64,000 nucleotides of DNA from Ascidia mentula (GCA_947561715.1 OX387202.1:10553001-10617000), one strand, 5' to 3'. Positions 1-12,651 are shown, counted from the first letter of the stretch. Numbers and translations are program-made. The notes: generated from the sequence alone by a model not told the origin.

Positions 1-229
1 AATGTATGCTGCATGGAAAATGCAGAACTGCGCCTCCTTCAGAAATAGCATTGTAAATAAACGAAGTTTCTACGCTAATTCATATAGTTATTATAATGAG
101 TAAGTTAATGAAAACGGCATTTAGAATTGACAATATTAAATGGTGTAATTCAGAAAAAAGCATATACGAATTTGTATTTAAACAAATGTTTTGTATATGT
201 TCATATTGTGTAATCCAGACGTTGCGATA
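1..229 (+). other. 5' flank of ZF-A
   Basis: This stretch matches 41528-41755 and 51644-51871, the flanks just upstream of the other two zinc-finger copies. It lies directly before the inferred start codon, so it probably holds the 5' UTR and perhaps part of the promoter. I see no clear TATA box. The window begins inside the duplicated flank, so the 5' end of this copy is cut off. Confidence 0.5.
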
Positions 230-1389
230 ATGGCCCAAATTCAGGAAAAATGTAACGGTAAGAATATGTTTGGCGTACATTGTTCAAAAATACTGAAAAA
301 AAATATTTAACACAAACACTTCTAGCACCGAATCATGGCTACTCCCATGAACAAAGTTCATCGTCCAACAGTTATACTCAACATGATGAAGAAATATGTA
401 AGAAACAAAGACCTGACTTAAAACAAAGAAAAGTGGTGCTACGGATAGAAACCCAAGATAAAATTGTCGCAACAACGTCAGAAATGGAAACATACTCTGA
501 TGGCGATTTTGATGAAATTAATGTTCCCGAAACACGAATCAATAAAAAGCAAACAGTAAGCTGGGAAATTAATTCGGAAAATTCAATTCATTTCCAAGTA
601 TCCGACAATGCATCAGATGAGCCAGCTCCTGGAACTTCCAAAATAAACGAAGAAATGACTTCCGAGCGAAAATCCAAACGAACAAAAACAAAGGGGTTGA
701 AGGATGGAAAGCAAAAATGTGATTTATGCAATAAGTTTTACAGCAGCAAACTGTCGCTGAATATCCACCGTCGCATTATTCACAAACAGTTTTGGACAGA
801 CCGATGTAAAATATGTGAGAAGACTTTCTACTACAAGCAGGCCTTCAAAGACCACACGGACCTGCATTTAGGCGTGAAGTCACACCGTTGCGATATTTGC
901 GAAAAATCCTACACCTACGTTTCCAGCCTTAAATCGCACATTACTGTGGTTCACCACAAGCAAAAACCTCACGAATGCAAATTGTGCGGAAAAAGTTTCC
1001 CATATAAATCTGTTCTTGGAACGCACATGAGATCTCATACCGGCGAGACGCCATATTCGTGTCCTGTGTGCGATAAAAAGTTCAAACATTCCAATCATAT
1101 GAAGCGACATATTGACCACATCCACCTGGGAAAATCCGTTAAAGCAAAGAAAGTATATCCAAAGTACAACCAGCACCAAGAATTCAGGTGCCAAATATGC
1201 GATAAAATCTACACAACGAAATCAAACTTAGATATTCATGTCCAGGCCGTTCACTACATGCTTAAGCCACATGCCTGTCCTATTTGTGGAAGGTGTTTCG
1301 CCACCACATCATCACGAAATTCCCACACAAAAACACATGACAAGAAGGTCAAGAGGAAAGCATTGGTAATTTCCAAATCAAGAAAATAA
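230..1389 (+). CDS. ZF-A: seven-finger C2H2 zinc-finger protein, two exons
   Basis: Probable nuclear DNA-binding protein of 363 residues, joined from 230-257 and 326-1389. The start ATG at 230 opens a 28-nt first exon (MAQIQEKCN, then a split codon), followed by GTAAG and an intron ending TTCTAG. Splicing restores one frame; without it the exon-1 frame stops soon after the donor. Residues 10-140 are Ser/Lys/Glu-rich and low in order. Seven C2H2 fingers fill about 141-346: the first is CDLC-X12-H-X4-H and the last begins CPICGRCF. A TGE-type linker (HTGETPYSC) follows finger 4, typical of DNA-binding arrays. The tail is basic (KKVKRK), a likely nuclear localisation signal. AATAAA overlaps the stop. 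It is the only undamaged copy of three in the window. The target site is unknown. Confidence 0.85.
258..325 (+). other. 68-nt intron of ZF-A
   Basis: The donor is GTAAGAAT. The acceptor is AACACTTCTAG, with a TTTAACAC branch-like sequence about 15 nt before it. The same 68-nt interval with the same signals is present at 41784-41851 and 51900-51967. The phase-1 join gives GCA, so the protein reads on as APNHGYS. Confidence 0.8.
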
Positions 1390-1734
1390 ATTGTGATATT
1401 CAGAAGAATGATTAAAAGCATTACCTGATTACCTGTTTGGTAAATATTTAAAGCTAAGTTGTTTCTTTGAAATATGGGTAAAACAACGTGTTATAAGTGA
1501 GTAGTCACCATCAATTCTGTCACTCCAATCAAAAATGATGTATTTGCGATGCAGTATTCCAATGTTTGTGCTAAAATAAGTTTTCCATTTAAGGTTTTTT
1601 CCGTAGTTGTGTACATAAATGTAAACTTTGAGTTAGGTATAACCCGCAAGTCTTGAAATTAGCTTTCTGGTGCAAATTTCATTACATTGCAATTGTGCAA
1701 TTTTCAACAATTGTTTATGTTTGTTTATTGTCCT
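1390..1734 (+). other. 3' flank of ZF-A
   Basis: Non-coding sequence shared with the flanks after ZF-B (from 42916) and ZF-C (from 53027). It contains the CTTGAAATTAGCT site where a Penelope-like element inserted in the ZF-B copy. No gene is seen. Confidence 0.5.
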
Positions 1735-2000
1735 TGGAAATATTATTCAAGCAATGTATGCGATAAAAATTATAAACATTCCAATATATTTGCCGCATAC
1801 ACCTGGGAAAAACCATTAAGCAGATGCAGAACACAGAATTCAGGTGTAATATATGCGACAAAATATACACCAGGAAGAACTTTTTACACAAACATGCACA
1901 TGTTGTACACTACATGCTTGTTCTATTTATTAGGGTGTTTTCGGCACCAAATCATCACAAAATTCCCATTCTAAATCCACGAAAGAAAGAAAAATATCAC
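1735..2000 (+). pseudogene. Decayed zinc-finger fragment downstream of ZF-A
   Basis: Two frames carry remnants of fingers 5 and 6 of the same family. One reads VCDKNYKHSNIF, like finger 5 of ZF-A (VCDKKFKHSNHM). The other reads NTEFRCNICDKIYTRKNFL and then a VHYML stretch, like finger 6. The frames do not join and the paired cysteines and histidines are incomplete. The copy at 44440-44765 keeps slightly more (MRPHTDEKSYSCNV), so an older paralogue lay in tandem before the locus was duplicated. Confidence 0.7.
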
Positions 2001-2289
2001 TCTGGTTTCTCTTCACACGCATAAATTTTTCTGAGGTATACTCTGTTCCGCGAGTCGTTTCTGTGTATTAATATTCTGGTTGGTTAAGGAAAGTGTTCAA
2101 AGGACTTTACCATATCATTTGGAACCCCTTTCGAGACGAGAATTGCTAACCGTTATATGAAAGTGCAGAGGAGGCTTGAGGTCACTTGTTTAGATAGCTC
2201 GGCCCTTTTTAGGGCTACCATATTGCTTTGTAGTAGTGGTGAGCGGCAAGTGGCCAGCGTGTGTTTCATTTTTTTACACACAATTTTGT

Positions 2290-4120
2290 TACGAGATGGA
2301 TTTTGCCAGAGCTGTAGCCGGGCCAAGTGTGGCGGCTCTTTCTGTGTCAGGAACTGATCCGTTCGATACAGACGAGAATCTTGAAGTGGACGCACGCTTT
2401 AATCCGGGCCTAAAACGTCCAGTCAGTTTAGTCAGTTTATTTCCGCGAATTAAAATAAAATAAAGTAATGTGCATATTTTGTGTACAGCGGGTGATGCTG
2501 ACTATAGGGCACAAAAATCCTTTATCAACCGCCAGCACCACTGATTTCTAGGAAGCAGATATTACGCTAGTTTCAAAAGAAAACAAACACAATAATTCCA
2601 AAATGAGGCACAGAAAAAAATTACAAGAATAAATTGCAAAAAAATAAAGAAAGCATCATAATTGCTGAATAAAGCACAGTAATTTAGAAAAAAACAAACA
2701 AAGCACAAATAATTGCATTGGCGAATCGTTGTGAAAACTCACTTTGCGAAAAAGAAATCATCAGTTTAAGTTTAAAATACAGCCTGACGCGAAAGTAATT
2801 TTCTTATCCAGTATAATCAAATGATTAGCAGTTGATGTAAAGTAGGGTTGGAGGCAACGAGTACAACAAGGCAATAATGAAGTAAACAAAGTAAATAGTC
2901 CCTAAAGCATGAATTTCGTAATCAAAACAAAAACAAGTTGAAACAAGACCACGTGGAAATTACAGGAAATGAGGTTGTATAACAATGTGTGGTAAGGCAT
3001 CCTTGGCAATGTGTGGTAAGGCATCCAGAAATACACCTACTGTTGCGCAAGTTGAATGTTCGCTGGCGAAATACCCTAAAAGGTATTTTTCAATTCCCTA
3101 ATGGCAGGGTAAAATTTTTTTGCCCGACTATGGAGAAAACCCGAAGTTTAGCCATGAGCTTAATAGCTAGTGGCAAACCGGTTTATGCAACCGCGCACTG
3201 CGAGAATGAGATGCCCCAGCTTCGCGAAGCACGTAGCAGACCGTAAACGGGCCGCAGCTGCAAAAGGTGACAACACCGACGATAACGCGCAGAACTTACA
3301 AGCCGACGCGGTTACGGCGCGTCAAACATTCCCCTCTATTCTGACCAATCACTTCTCTATCAAACAATACTACAATCACAGCCTTTTGGAATCTCCAACT
3401 ACTCCGCAACTTTCCTTCACAGAATATAATCTTGGAACACCTTCTCCCCACCCTCTATATATTCTCAACCTCTTCAAATCTTGCCTTACGAACTTTACGA
3501 AAACCGAACTCATGACCCATATACTGAAGCCCCTCTATTTCCGTATTGTGGACGAATCCAACACACCCCATCATTTCAACGACTGGTCTCGAATCCACCA
3601 TCCTATTTTCCCGAACTACCTTAAAACTTTTAATTATCGCCTTACTCTTAAAATTCTTCCGTTAAAAAGTCAACAAACCTATTTTTCCCTGAATCAAGAA
3701 CCCCAGTGCTACCTTTGCAATTCCTCCTTCGAAACCTTCTCTCACCTTTTTCACAACTGTCGCTCCATTCAACCTCTTCTCACCCTAATTAGAAATATTT
3801 TTCGAAATTTAACTAACTCAAACTCTTCTCTATTTGATACAACTTTACACATCTCCCTTCCACAACTTCTCAACACAACACCATACACATAAACACTAGC
3901 AGCATTCCTTAACACCTCACTTGCACACACTATAAAACCCATCAACGACATTTCCTGGCATTTGGTTTCATCCTTCAAAACACTTTAAGCTAGCTATCCA
4001 ACGGAACAGAGGCAACCCTTTTCTCGAGGAAATCTTGGCTGATGTTGTTAACGCCATACCCAACCAATGAATCACAGAAACCGCGCTCTACCGCCCACTC
4101 CCGGATGACACACCAAAAAA
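2290..4120 (+). mobile_element. LINE fragment A (ORF1 5' part fused to ORF2 3' end)
   Basis: Remnant of a non-LTR retrotransposon, probably of the L1/Tx1 kind. An ORF1-like frame starts at the ATG at 2296 (MDFARAVAGPSVAALSV) and runs, after an insertion at 2424-3027, into an Ala/Lys/Asp-rich stretch near 3230-3312. At about 3312 it jumps into the C-terminal region of ORF2, open to 3892, which holds a CYLC...H...C knuckle (CYLCNSSFETFSHLFHNC) typical of L1/Tx1 ORF2 ends. All endonuclease and reverse-transcriptase sequence is missing, so the copy is dead. The 5' boundary is unclear because copy B shares the flank. The 3' end is near 4120, just after a run of A. Confidence 0.75.
2424..3027. other. 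About 604-bp insertion in LINE A, absent from LINE B
   Basis: Copy B reads straight through from AAACGTCCAG to AAATACACC (about 45160-45170). Copy A has about 604 bp of A-rich, non-coding sequence between the same points, flanked by TCCAG on both sides, a possible 5-bp target duplication. Near its right end a 19-bp stretch, AATGTGTGGTAAGGCATCC, occurs twice. I see no inverted ends and no protein-coding signal. Confidence 0.55.
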
Positions 4121-7100
4121 AAATGTTGTCACTTGCATGGAGAGACTAATTTATTAAGTATCTGACATGCGAGCTTTCGAGCATTTCCGCTCCCTTTTAT
4201 CGACTACTGGTGAAAAACACTAAAAAAGGAGATATAAAACATCAAGAAAAGCACGCAAAAATGTTGAGCCGTCGAATAATTTGGTCCGGTAGCATAATGT
4301 TGTTGTCATGGTGATTTTCACGCACATTTGCGTGAGTTGCGTAATACCTTTTTTTTGAAAACCTTTTTTCAAAATCCAAGCCTTAATGACAGGTTTAGTT
4401 GGGAGTCGGTAAGCTAACGGGTAAGACAGCAGGTGTCCACAACAAGGTGCCATAAAAAAGGAGTGTCGTCGAGCAGGCTGTGGGAGTTCTGCAGGTCTAA
4501 CTCTGTCTGCATATTTCGTTCCGTTACATGTGTTCCAGTGTGTGAGGAATTAGGCCAGGAAACATGCATACTGCTAAATATTTGTCTAATATTGTCTGAG
4601 TAGAGTCTATTTTTCTTTTGCATTGTCCTGTGATGATGTTGTGCGATTATTGGAATAATTCCATGTTTAAGGCACGAAACACTTGAAACTTAACTGGAGG
4701 TCATATTTCTAAAAATATTAGGCAAAAGTGTGGCGTCCCCTCATAAAAAGTGTACGAGGACTAAGTTTGTTGCATTAGTAGCAGGAAAAAATGTTTGGGA
4801 TGATGCAATCACTAAGATAATCAAACGTTAAATTTGGTATTTAGTTCATGTCACAGAAAATGGACCAAAACTCAAAATCATACGTGAAATAAGCTAAATA
4901 ACAATAAAATATTAGGCAATCGAATTTCAATTTTGAGCAAATATAACAATTTGCTTATTTGAATATTTGCATAGAAGTAAATTCATCTGGAGTGAGATGG
5001 CCAAAAAGTTTCATTATCGTGAGCTGATACTGTTCGGCGCAACTAACTGTGACGCAATAGTGGTGATTTTGAGGCGACCAGACAGCCATTAGTCAGACTA
5101 AACCACGCAATTGTTAGGTAACCCCTCGCCAGCATGTGCGACCGTCCTTTTCTTTATCTGCCATTGGGCACCAGGGTTGTATATTATAGAACGTGCTACT
5201 AAGTCTAATTATATTGTTGCGACTCTCTCCACAAATATGCAGATTAGACCCCGGGACAAGATACAGTCAAAATAGGAGGTCTCTGTATTGACCTCCCACC
5301 ACTGCTATTTAGAAAACACTCATTACAAAGAAAACGTTTTTTTGCACAAAAATACAGATCGCAAACAAACCGCTTCGTGAAGTGTTTGTTTACCCAGGAA
5401 TGTTTCTGATAAAAAAATTTGGTGGTTTGTTCCGTTGTCTTCTACCGCAGCTTATATTGGAAACGCTGTGTTGTGATGTAAAAAAATAATTTATATGTGT
5501 GAGGCGGATGTTGTTAAACAAAGGACGCAAGTCGACATTTTAGAATCCATCTATCAAAAATACTGAAATACCAATGGCATAAAATCATGAAAAATGTTAA
5601 TGCGACGAATCCACGCCCGATGACAATTATTCCGTTGATTTCCTGCCTTTAAACCAGGGTATGTGGATTGTCACGACTGACAGGAATAAAATAGATCCTC
5701 AATTTTAATGCGTGTGACAATTATAGAAATAAGTGACAATATTTCAGTGAAAATGAAATTGATGTACGCACTTCCCTTAATTAATGGTACACACATGTTG
5801 CAACATATCCTTCGCATTCACCTGTAATTAAAAATAAATGCAGTAAATCCCTGACAAAAATGAGTTCCAGGAAATATCCATCAACAAGACAAGCATTGAA
5901 CGAAGACCATTTTGCAATTGCTGCAGGATTGGTGTTAATTGACACGTCCGTTTGAGCGAAGCGCATTCGAAATCGCTTCAATTGTTCCTGTCGACGTTGT
6001 TGTAATCCCAAACAATTCCCTTATTTTTTTTCTGTGTCCGCTTTGACATAGATTTATACAAATAATCTTTAAATATCCCTTAATCCTCCAAAACCATTCG
6101 AATTTCAAAAGCTTATATTCTGTGTCAAAATACGAACAAAAAACATGTTTCCAAATTTCATTCGTAAAAGACTTTGATATTACAATAGATTTTGAATGTT
6201 GTTTGCTTGTTTGTAGCAAAGTAATGTTTTAAATGCAAACATGGACATCTTTCTAGCGCTTAAAATAAACAAATATAGACTTAAACCTTTCTCGCCTCTT
6301 GATATTTTTTGTTATTTCCCAATGCTTCTTTAAAAGCGATTCTAAAATCAGTTCATTGCGTTTAATAATCCATGAGTGTTGACAGCAAAATTGTATAGTC
6401 CAACAGCATTCCATAGGTTTGACTGTAAAGTTCTTGAAAATGAAATCCACCTTCCCTCGCGCAACCGACTTTGTCGGGTTCCATTCTTGCCTGTTGGAAT
6501 CGGTCCAACACAGTGTGATGGTCCGCCGGAATTATTTGTGTGATTTCCCGCAGCGACACGCCAACGCCCGCCAGCCGCCCTGGCCAAACCATCGAGACGA
6601 AATTGTGGCAGTTGTCATGGTGATTTTCACGCACATTTGCGTGAGTTACGTAATACTTTTTTGAAAGCCTTTTTTCAAAATCCAAGCCTTAATGTCGGGT
6701 TTGGTTGCGAGTCGGTAAACGGGTAGGACAGCAGGTGTCAACAACAAGGTGCCATAAAACAGGTGTGTCGTCAAGCAGTCTGTGGGATTTGTACAGGCCT
6801 AACTCTGCCTGCATATATCGTTCCGTTATATGTGTTCCAGTGTGTGAGGAATTAGGTCAGGAAAACATGCATACTGCTAAATATTTGTCTAATATTGTCT
6901 GAGTGGCGTTTATTTTTCTTTTGTCCTGTGATGATGTTGTGTGATCATTGGAATAATGCCAATTTTAAGGCACGAAACACTTAATACTTTAAAACTGGAG
7001 TTCATCTTTGTAAAAATACTGGGCTTGCAATAGTTTGGCGTCTCCACCCAAAAATGTTCGCTACAAGAAAGTGTCAAAAGTATACAAGGACCAAGTTTGT

Positions 7101-7864
7101 TTTTGAGTAGCAGGAAAAAATGTTTGGGATTAGTCCATTACCAAGACCATCAAACGTTAAATGTGGTATATTTAGTTCATGTCACAGAAAATGGGCCAAA
7201 ATTCAAAATCATACGTGAATTAGGTTAAATATTAATTAAATATTTAAGAATCGAAATTCATTTTTGAGCAAATATAACAATTTGCTTACTTGAATATATG
7301 CATAGAAGTAAATTCATTTGGAGTGAGATGGACTACCATTTGGGAATTGCTGCAGGATCGGTAATAATTGACACGTCCCTTTGAGCGAAGCCCATTCGAA
7401 ATCGCTTCAATTGTTCATGCAAACGTTGTTGGAATCCTAAACTATTTCGTTTAATTTGTTTGTTGATGCCCCGCTTTGACATATATTTCACTTAATCCTC
7501 CAAAACCATTCGAATTTCAAAAGCTGATATTCTGTGTCAAAAATTACGAAATAAAAACCTGGTCACAAATTTCATTCGTAAAAGACTTTGATATTATAAT
7601 AGTTTTTGAATGTTGTTTGCTTGTTTGTAGCAAAGTAATGTTTTGAATGCAAACATGGACATCTTTCTAGCGCTTTAAATAAACAAATATAGACTTAAAC
7701 ATTTCTCCCCTCTTGACATTTTTTGTTATTTCCCAATGATTCTTTAATAGCGATTCTACAAATCGTTGGATAAAGTTTAATTGAAAAAACGTCAGAGGAT
7801 CGGTGGATAGAGGATCGCATTTAACTTGTGTTAATCTGCAGTCGTAGTATAGAAATCGTTTATA
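4121..7864. repeat. GPCR1 upstream spacer with an internal tandem duplication
   Basis: No gene is seen. The spacer matches 57085-59339, upstream of GPCR2, but here a block is doubled. Sequence 4302-5000 recurs at 6612-7332, and 5903-6345 recurs at 7333-7760. The second copy lacks about 900 bp (roughly 5000-5900) and joins the two parts directly. About 270 bp at the junction (6345-6612) has no match that I can find here. The GPCR2 locus keeps the single, uninterrupted form, so the doubling happened after the two loci split. Short open frames here are not conserved. Confidence 0.7.
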
Positions 7865-10800
7865 ATGCTGAATTTGTTGCTGATATTTGTGTTAATCGGA
7901 TGGGCGGAAGGTGAATGTCCGGTTGAGGACACAAGTTTGGCCCCTCTTCCTATCACAAGTAAGTGTTGCTTTTGCATGAACAACTGTTCGTTTTATTTTT
8001 GTTAATAATTGTTGTTCAACTAAATTTAACCTACTTTAAGTCACTTTCTGATAAATGAACACAACCTACATTTATGCTTTGTTTTAAACTTCACAACAAT
8101 TCAAAAAACTTTAAACTTGTAACAGAAGATGAAAAGCTACCGGTTTGTCAAGTCCCATATCGTGACTCAAGCTGCACTTGTCCCTCGGCCATGTTCGAAT
8201 GTGCTCATCATAAGATCGGTAAAGTCGGAATGAATCAACCTGGATGTATTGAGTGGTCGAAAGTTAATAACGTAAAAAACAACTGTGGGGATTGGAGTGA
8301 TGAGTTAAGTGATGTTTGTCCTGATAAAAGATTCCAGTGCGATTGTTTTACAACAACATGTCCCGGAAGTAATGGATGTTTGAAAATAAATGACCAATGT
8401 GATGGAAGAATGAATTGTTTAGACGGCAGTGATGAAGGTAACTGCACATGTCCAGCTGATAAGTTTGAGTGTCCATGTTACAAAACTAAAAATTGCTCCT
8501 CGTTATTGGGTGGTTGTATCGATAAAATTTGGCAATGCGATGGATGGAATAACTGTGGAGATTGGAGTGATGAGGTTAACTGTACATGTCCAGCTGATAG
8601 ATTTGAGTGTCCATGTTATGAGACTAAAAACTGTATGTCAGGAATTGGTTGGTTCGATAAATCAATACAATGCGATGGACGGAATGACTGTGGAGATTGG
8701 AGTGATGAGGTTAACTGCACATGTTCAGCTGATAGATTTGAGTGTCCATGTTACAAAAACAAAAACTGCTCGTCTTGGAGTGCTGGCTGCATCAGAAAAT
8801 CTTTGCAATGCGATAGAATTAATCACTGCGGAGATTGGAGTGATGAGGTGAACTGCACGTATAAAGGTAAATTTGAGTGTTCTTGTGTTGAAATGAAACC
8901 GTGTCTTGGAAAGAATTTAAATAGCATTGACCGATCTTTGTTGTGTGACGGAAATGCTGACTGCATTGATGGAAGTGATGAGACACATTCTAGCTGTAAC
9001 TGCTCTGGTACTTACGCCAGATGTCCATGTAACACAAATAACACACAATGCTCATCGAACGGTAGATGTATACCTTTTAACTGGATAAATGATACCTTCG
9101 TAGATTGTGTTGATGAAACTGACGAAATTTGCTCATTTTTCAACATTACTTGTCATTCTTGTCATTTGATGGCTCTAACGTGCCCAAGTGAAAAGGATGC
9201 CAGAAATCTCATACATACGAATGGTAATATTACGTGCAATGAAGTTGTTAGTAAAATGTGCGCTACTGATGTTCATAATTGTGAAGTTGATAAAGCGGTT
9301 TGTACAATGTCAAACTGCATTGAATCCTGCAAAAACGTTTTTTTCTGTGAAAATCAACAACTTATTGCAAGTGAATACTTTTGTGACACGCAAGCTCTTT
9401 ATGGCTGCAAGGACAAAAGTGACGAAATTTGTCATGGGTTTGGGTTTAAATGTTCTGGGTCAACAAGAAAAGGTGTTTGCGTTTTACCTCAAACCAACGT
9501 CTACGATTCAGTGGCTCAATGTTCTGACAGTTCAGATATTTGTTTCCTCAATGGACAGTTTAGATGTTTCCAGTGTTTGGACAGAAAACTGATAGTTTCA
9601 AGCCAGCAAGTCTGTGACGGTGTGGTGGATTGCTTCGATATGTCAGATGAATGTTTGTGCAAAAATCAAACATTGTGTTGCGATATAGTAGGAGATTGTG
9701 CACACAGCAAAATGCATGGTAAGAACAGTTCAAGATTTGTGAACCAAGATAAGGTGTTGTGTAACACAAGTGTAAAATGCGTCAACCAAACTGACACAAA
9801 ATATTGTTCAACTGCCACGGCATCAGTGCAAAGCGAGTGTATAGCAGATGGCAGAATTTTCATACGAAAAAGTATGGGTAATGATTCGTTGTGCGTTACA
9901 GTTATGACGGAATTGTTTACATCGTATGCTTCGATAGCTGAACTATACTATCCTTTGTGGTGTGATGGATCTGTCAAAGACGGTATCGGAGTTATCGGCG
10001 AACGTTTTTGTCCCAACAGGTTTAAGTGTTTCAGCAATGGAGAAATTAACATAGATAAACAAAGATTCTGTGATGGAATAATTGATTGTGACGACAAATC
10101 AGATGAATTTCTAGATCTTTGTAACAATACCCGCTACTACTGCAGAAGTAAAGGAAAGATTTCCATACATAGAGATCATGTTTGTAACGGAATAATTGAT
10201 TGTGACGACGAATCAGACGAATTTCTAGATCTTTGTAACAATACCCGCTACTACTGCAGAAGTAAAGGAAAGATTTCCATATATGGAGATCATGTTTGTG
10301 ACGGAATAATTGACTGCGAAGACGAATCTGATGAAAGCAGGAGTCGCTGCGAAAATACCAGGTTTTATTGCACAAACAAACTTCCTTTATCCGTCGAAAT
10401 ACGGCTTATACAGAACGGAATCAATGACTGCTCAGACGGAAGTGACGAATGTGTCAATTTGGATAGAAACGCTTTTGCAGACGTCAACGAAATGATCGCA
10501 AATCCAGTTTATCGAGGTATCTTCTGGTTGACAGGCATCTTAGCAATGGGAGGGAATTCGTTTGTATTTGTTACAACCACACTTGATTTGATTAAAGTCA
10601 ATAAAAATAACAATTTGTTTATTAATACAAGCGTTTTTGTTCTTAATCTATGCGTTTCTGACCTTCTCATGGGAGTTTATCTACTAGCAGCCATAATACA
10701 AGCTACCAGATATTCTGGATCTTATTGTTTGTTTGATAAAGAATGGAGATCAAGTAGCTTGTGTTCAGGACTTGGGGCACTTCAACTGGTATCATCAGAA

Positions 10801-11661
10801 GCATCAGCACTCACAATGACAGCTATGACAACATTTCGCCTGATATCGGCCTATAAACCTTTCCATATGCGAAATGTTGGTGTGACTAAAACTTTAATTG
10901 CTGAATTGTCTTGTTGGATATTAGCTATTTTGTTGGCAACCGTTCCTTTGCTTTACCCAATTTCTGAGTACTTTGTAACTGATGTTTGGTTTCCAAACAA
11001 CTTGTTTGAAACAGATTTTGTGTCGAGAGAAAACATGATGTTACTTGCAGAAAGAATTTCCACATCAGAGCCAGAGTCTTGGTACGATGTTAAGCGTACA
11101 ATTGTAAGTGCCTTTCCACGTAATTCTATCAAAAGAGAGTTTGGATATTATGGTGGAACGAGCGTCTGTATGCCACGTTTGTTTGCAACAACCAATGAGT
11201 ATGCTTGGGAATATTCAGCATTTCTTATTACACTCAACTTTCTCATGTTTATCTACATGGTAGTTGCTAATTTACTTGTTTACAAGCGAAGCAACCGCAT
11301 GAGAGGCTCCAGAACAACTGACGTCAGCTTCCAGATGCAGAAGAGAATCACAAGGTTGATTTTGACCGACTTTTGTTGCTGGATTCCAATTTGCTTCATG
11401 GGATTTTTGAGTTTTGGAGGAATGAAGATGCCAGGAGATTCTTATGTGCTGAGTGCTTGTATGTTGCTTCCAATCAACAGCGCCCTTAACCCCCTGCTCT
11501 ACTCCAAATCATTAGAAGAGCTATTGTCGAAGATAAAAGAATGGCTCGTTTCCAAAATATTATCAGTACGTACATCAAGGAGTCGTTCGTCTGAATTAAG
11601 CGTTAGATACAACCCCCGTGCTGAGCAGGATGGTGATCGAGTAATTGAGATTGTTGAATGA
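7865..11661 (+). CDS. GPCR1: LDLa-repeat seven-transmembrane receptor
   Basis: Predicted cell-surface receptor of 1209 residues, joined from 7865-7958 and 8126-11661. Exon 1 encodes a signal peptide (MLNLLLIFVLIGWAEG) and ends at a GTAAGTG donor; the acceptor is TTGTAACAG and the join is phase 1. About 14 LDLa-like modules follow (about 48-820), many with CDG..DC.D.SDE calcium-binding acidic residues; modules 8-9 are atypical. The rhodopsin-type domain spans about 828-1160: TM1 with GNSFVFV, TM2 with NLCVSDLLMGVYLL, a TFRLISAYKPF stretch where DRY is expected, and TM7 with INSALNPLLYS in place of NPxxY. These are closest to LGR/RXFP or GRL101-type receptors, but no leucine-rich repeats are present. 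The tail is Ser/Arg-rich and ends in acidic residues. The gene is fully open. The ligand is unknown. Confidence 0.88.
10117..10344 (+). repeat. Tandemly duplicated LDLa module in GPCR1
   Basis: Two adjacent 114-bp (38-residue) units are almost identical; each begins CTTTGTAACAATACCCGC and encodes a YYCRSKGKISI...SDE module. The same doubling is in GPCR2, while GPCR3-5 have one less similar module at this point. It therefore arose in the plus-strand subfamily before the GPCR1/GPCR2 split. Confidence 0.75.
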
Positions 11662-12560
11662 TGAGTGGAGAAGTTTTTTTCCTATCATTTTCGGTTTGAA
11701 CGTAATTAACCTTCTGTAAACAATTACTACATAATTGTGGCCGAGATTAAAACAACAACCAGCCTGACAACCTTTCGAGATTGAGAAATTCCAAACCACG
11801 TTTTTAGAAAAAAAATTCCATTTTTATCTAAAATATGTTGATATCGACTTACCAAACGTCGTACTTAACAAACGTTGCAAACTTTTATTTCAATCCAATT
11901 CAATGTTGTCTCTTCTTGTGATTTTTGGTTTAGTTACTATAGTGTAAAAAACTTTCTCCGAATTTGTAGATATTTTCTCAATTTTTTGATAATACTATTT
12001 GTGACGAGTATGTAACTTACATTGTTTTGTAACAGAGAAATTTTATTTGTCAAAGAACTCAATTTCAGGAAATATGAAAGATGTAGCAGACAAATCAGGC
12101 CCAGGGGGGCCAACCATAATGCAACATACAGAAACAACTACAGGCCGTAATGTGTGGGCGTGCGCTTAACATTTGAGATATTTTTACGCTGTGAACAAAT
12201 CTTTCTGTTGCGACAGCAGCGCAACTCTACAGGAAGACCGTCTGTCTGCCACTGAAGATAAAATAAAAAAACACTCAATGGCTGTCTGTCAGAAACGCAC
12301 AAATCTCTTATTTTGTATTCGTGAGAAATCGTAATTACGAGATTAACAGAAATCAAACAAACACACGTCACCTGCAATTGATAAAAAAACAAGCTTGGGG
12401 GTGGTTAAATACAGCAATATAGTATAGTACTTTGTCTAAGTGTTTACGAAAAAATAATAACGACCCGCAGCACGAACACACGACGCCATTAAACAACATT
12501 AAAAACAGTGGTAAAAGATGTACTACATCCAAAAAACAACACCAAACAGAACCGCCAGCA
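11662..12560 (+). other. 3' flank of GPCR1
   Basis: Non-coding sequence that matches 63147-64000 after GPCR2 with scattered differences. It holds the 3' UTR and intergenic DNA. I see no gene and no clear poly(A) signal shared by both copies. Confidence 0.5.
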
Positions 12561-12651
12561 ACTAATAACGAATTAGGGGAGAATCATTTGGATGTTTATT
12601 AAAGCTTGGGTGAGGGAAAACAATTTGAAATTCTTAGGCGCGTTCCTGCCA

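Noticed and set aside
280-325. Extending the ZF-A protein upstream from a TTG at 280
   Set aside because: This stretch lies in the conserved 68-nt intron. The ATG at 230 with splicing explains all three copies better.
8429-8851. A second open frame with repeated LTVHVQLI-type peptides inside GPCR1
   Set aside because: It is a shifted-frame shadow of the repeated LDLa modules. GPCR2 shows the same shadow at 59905-60567.
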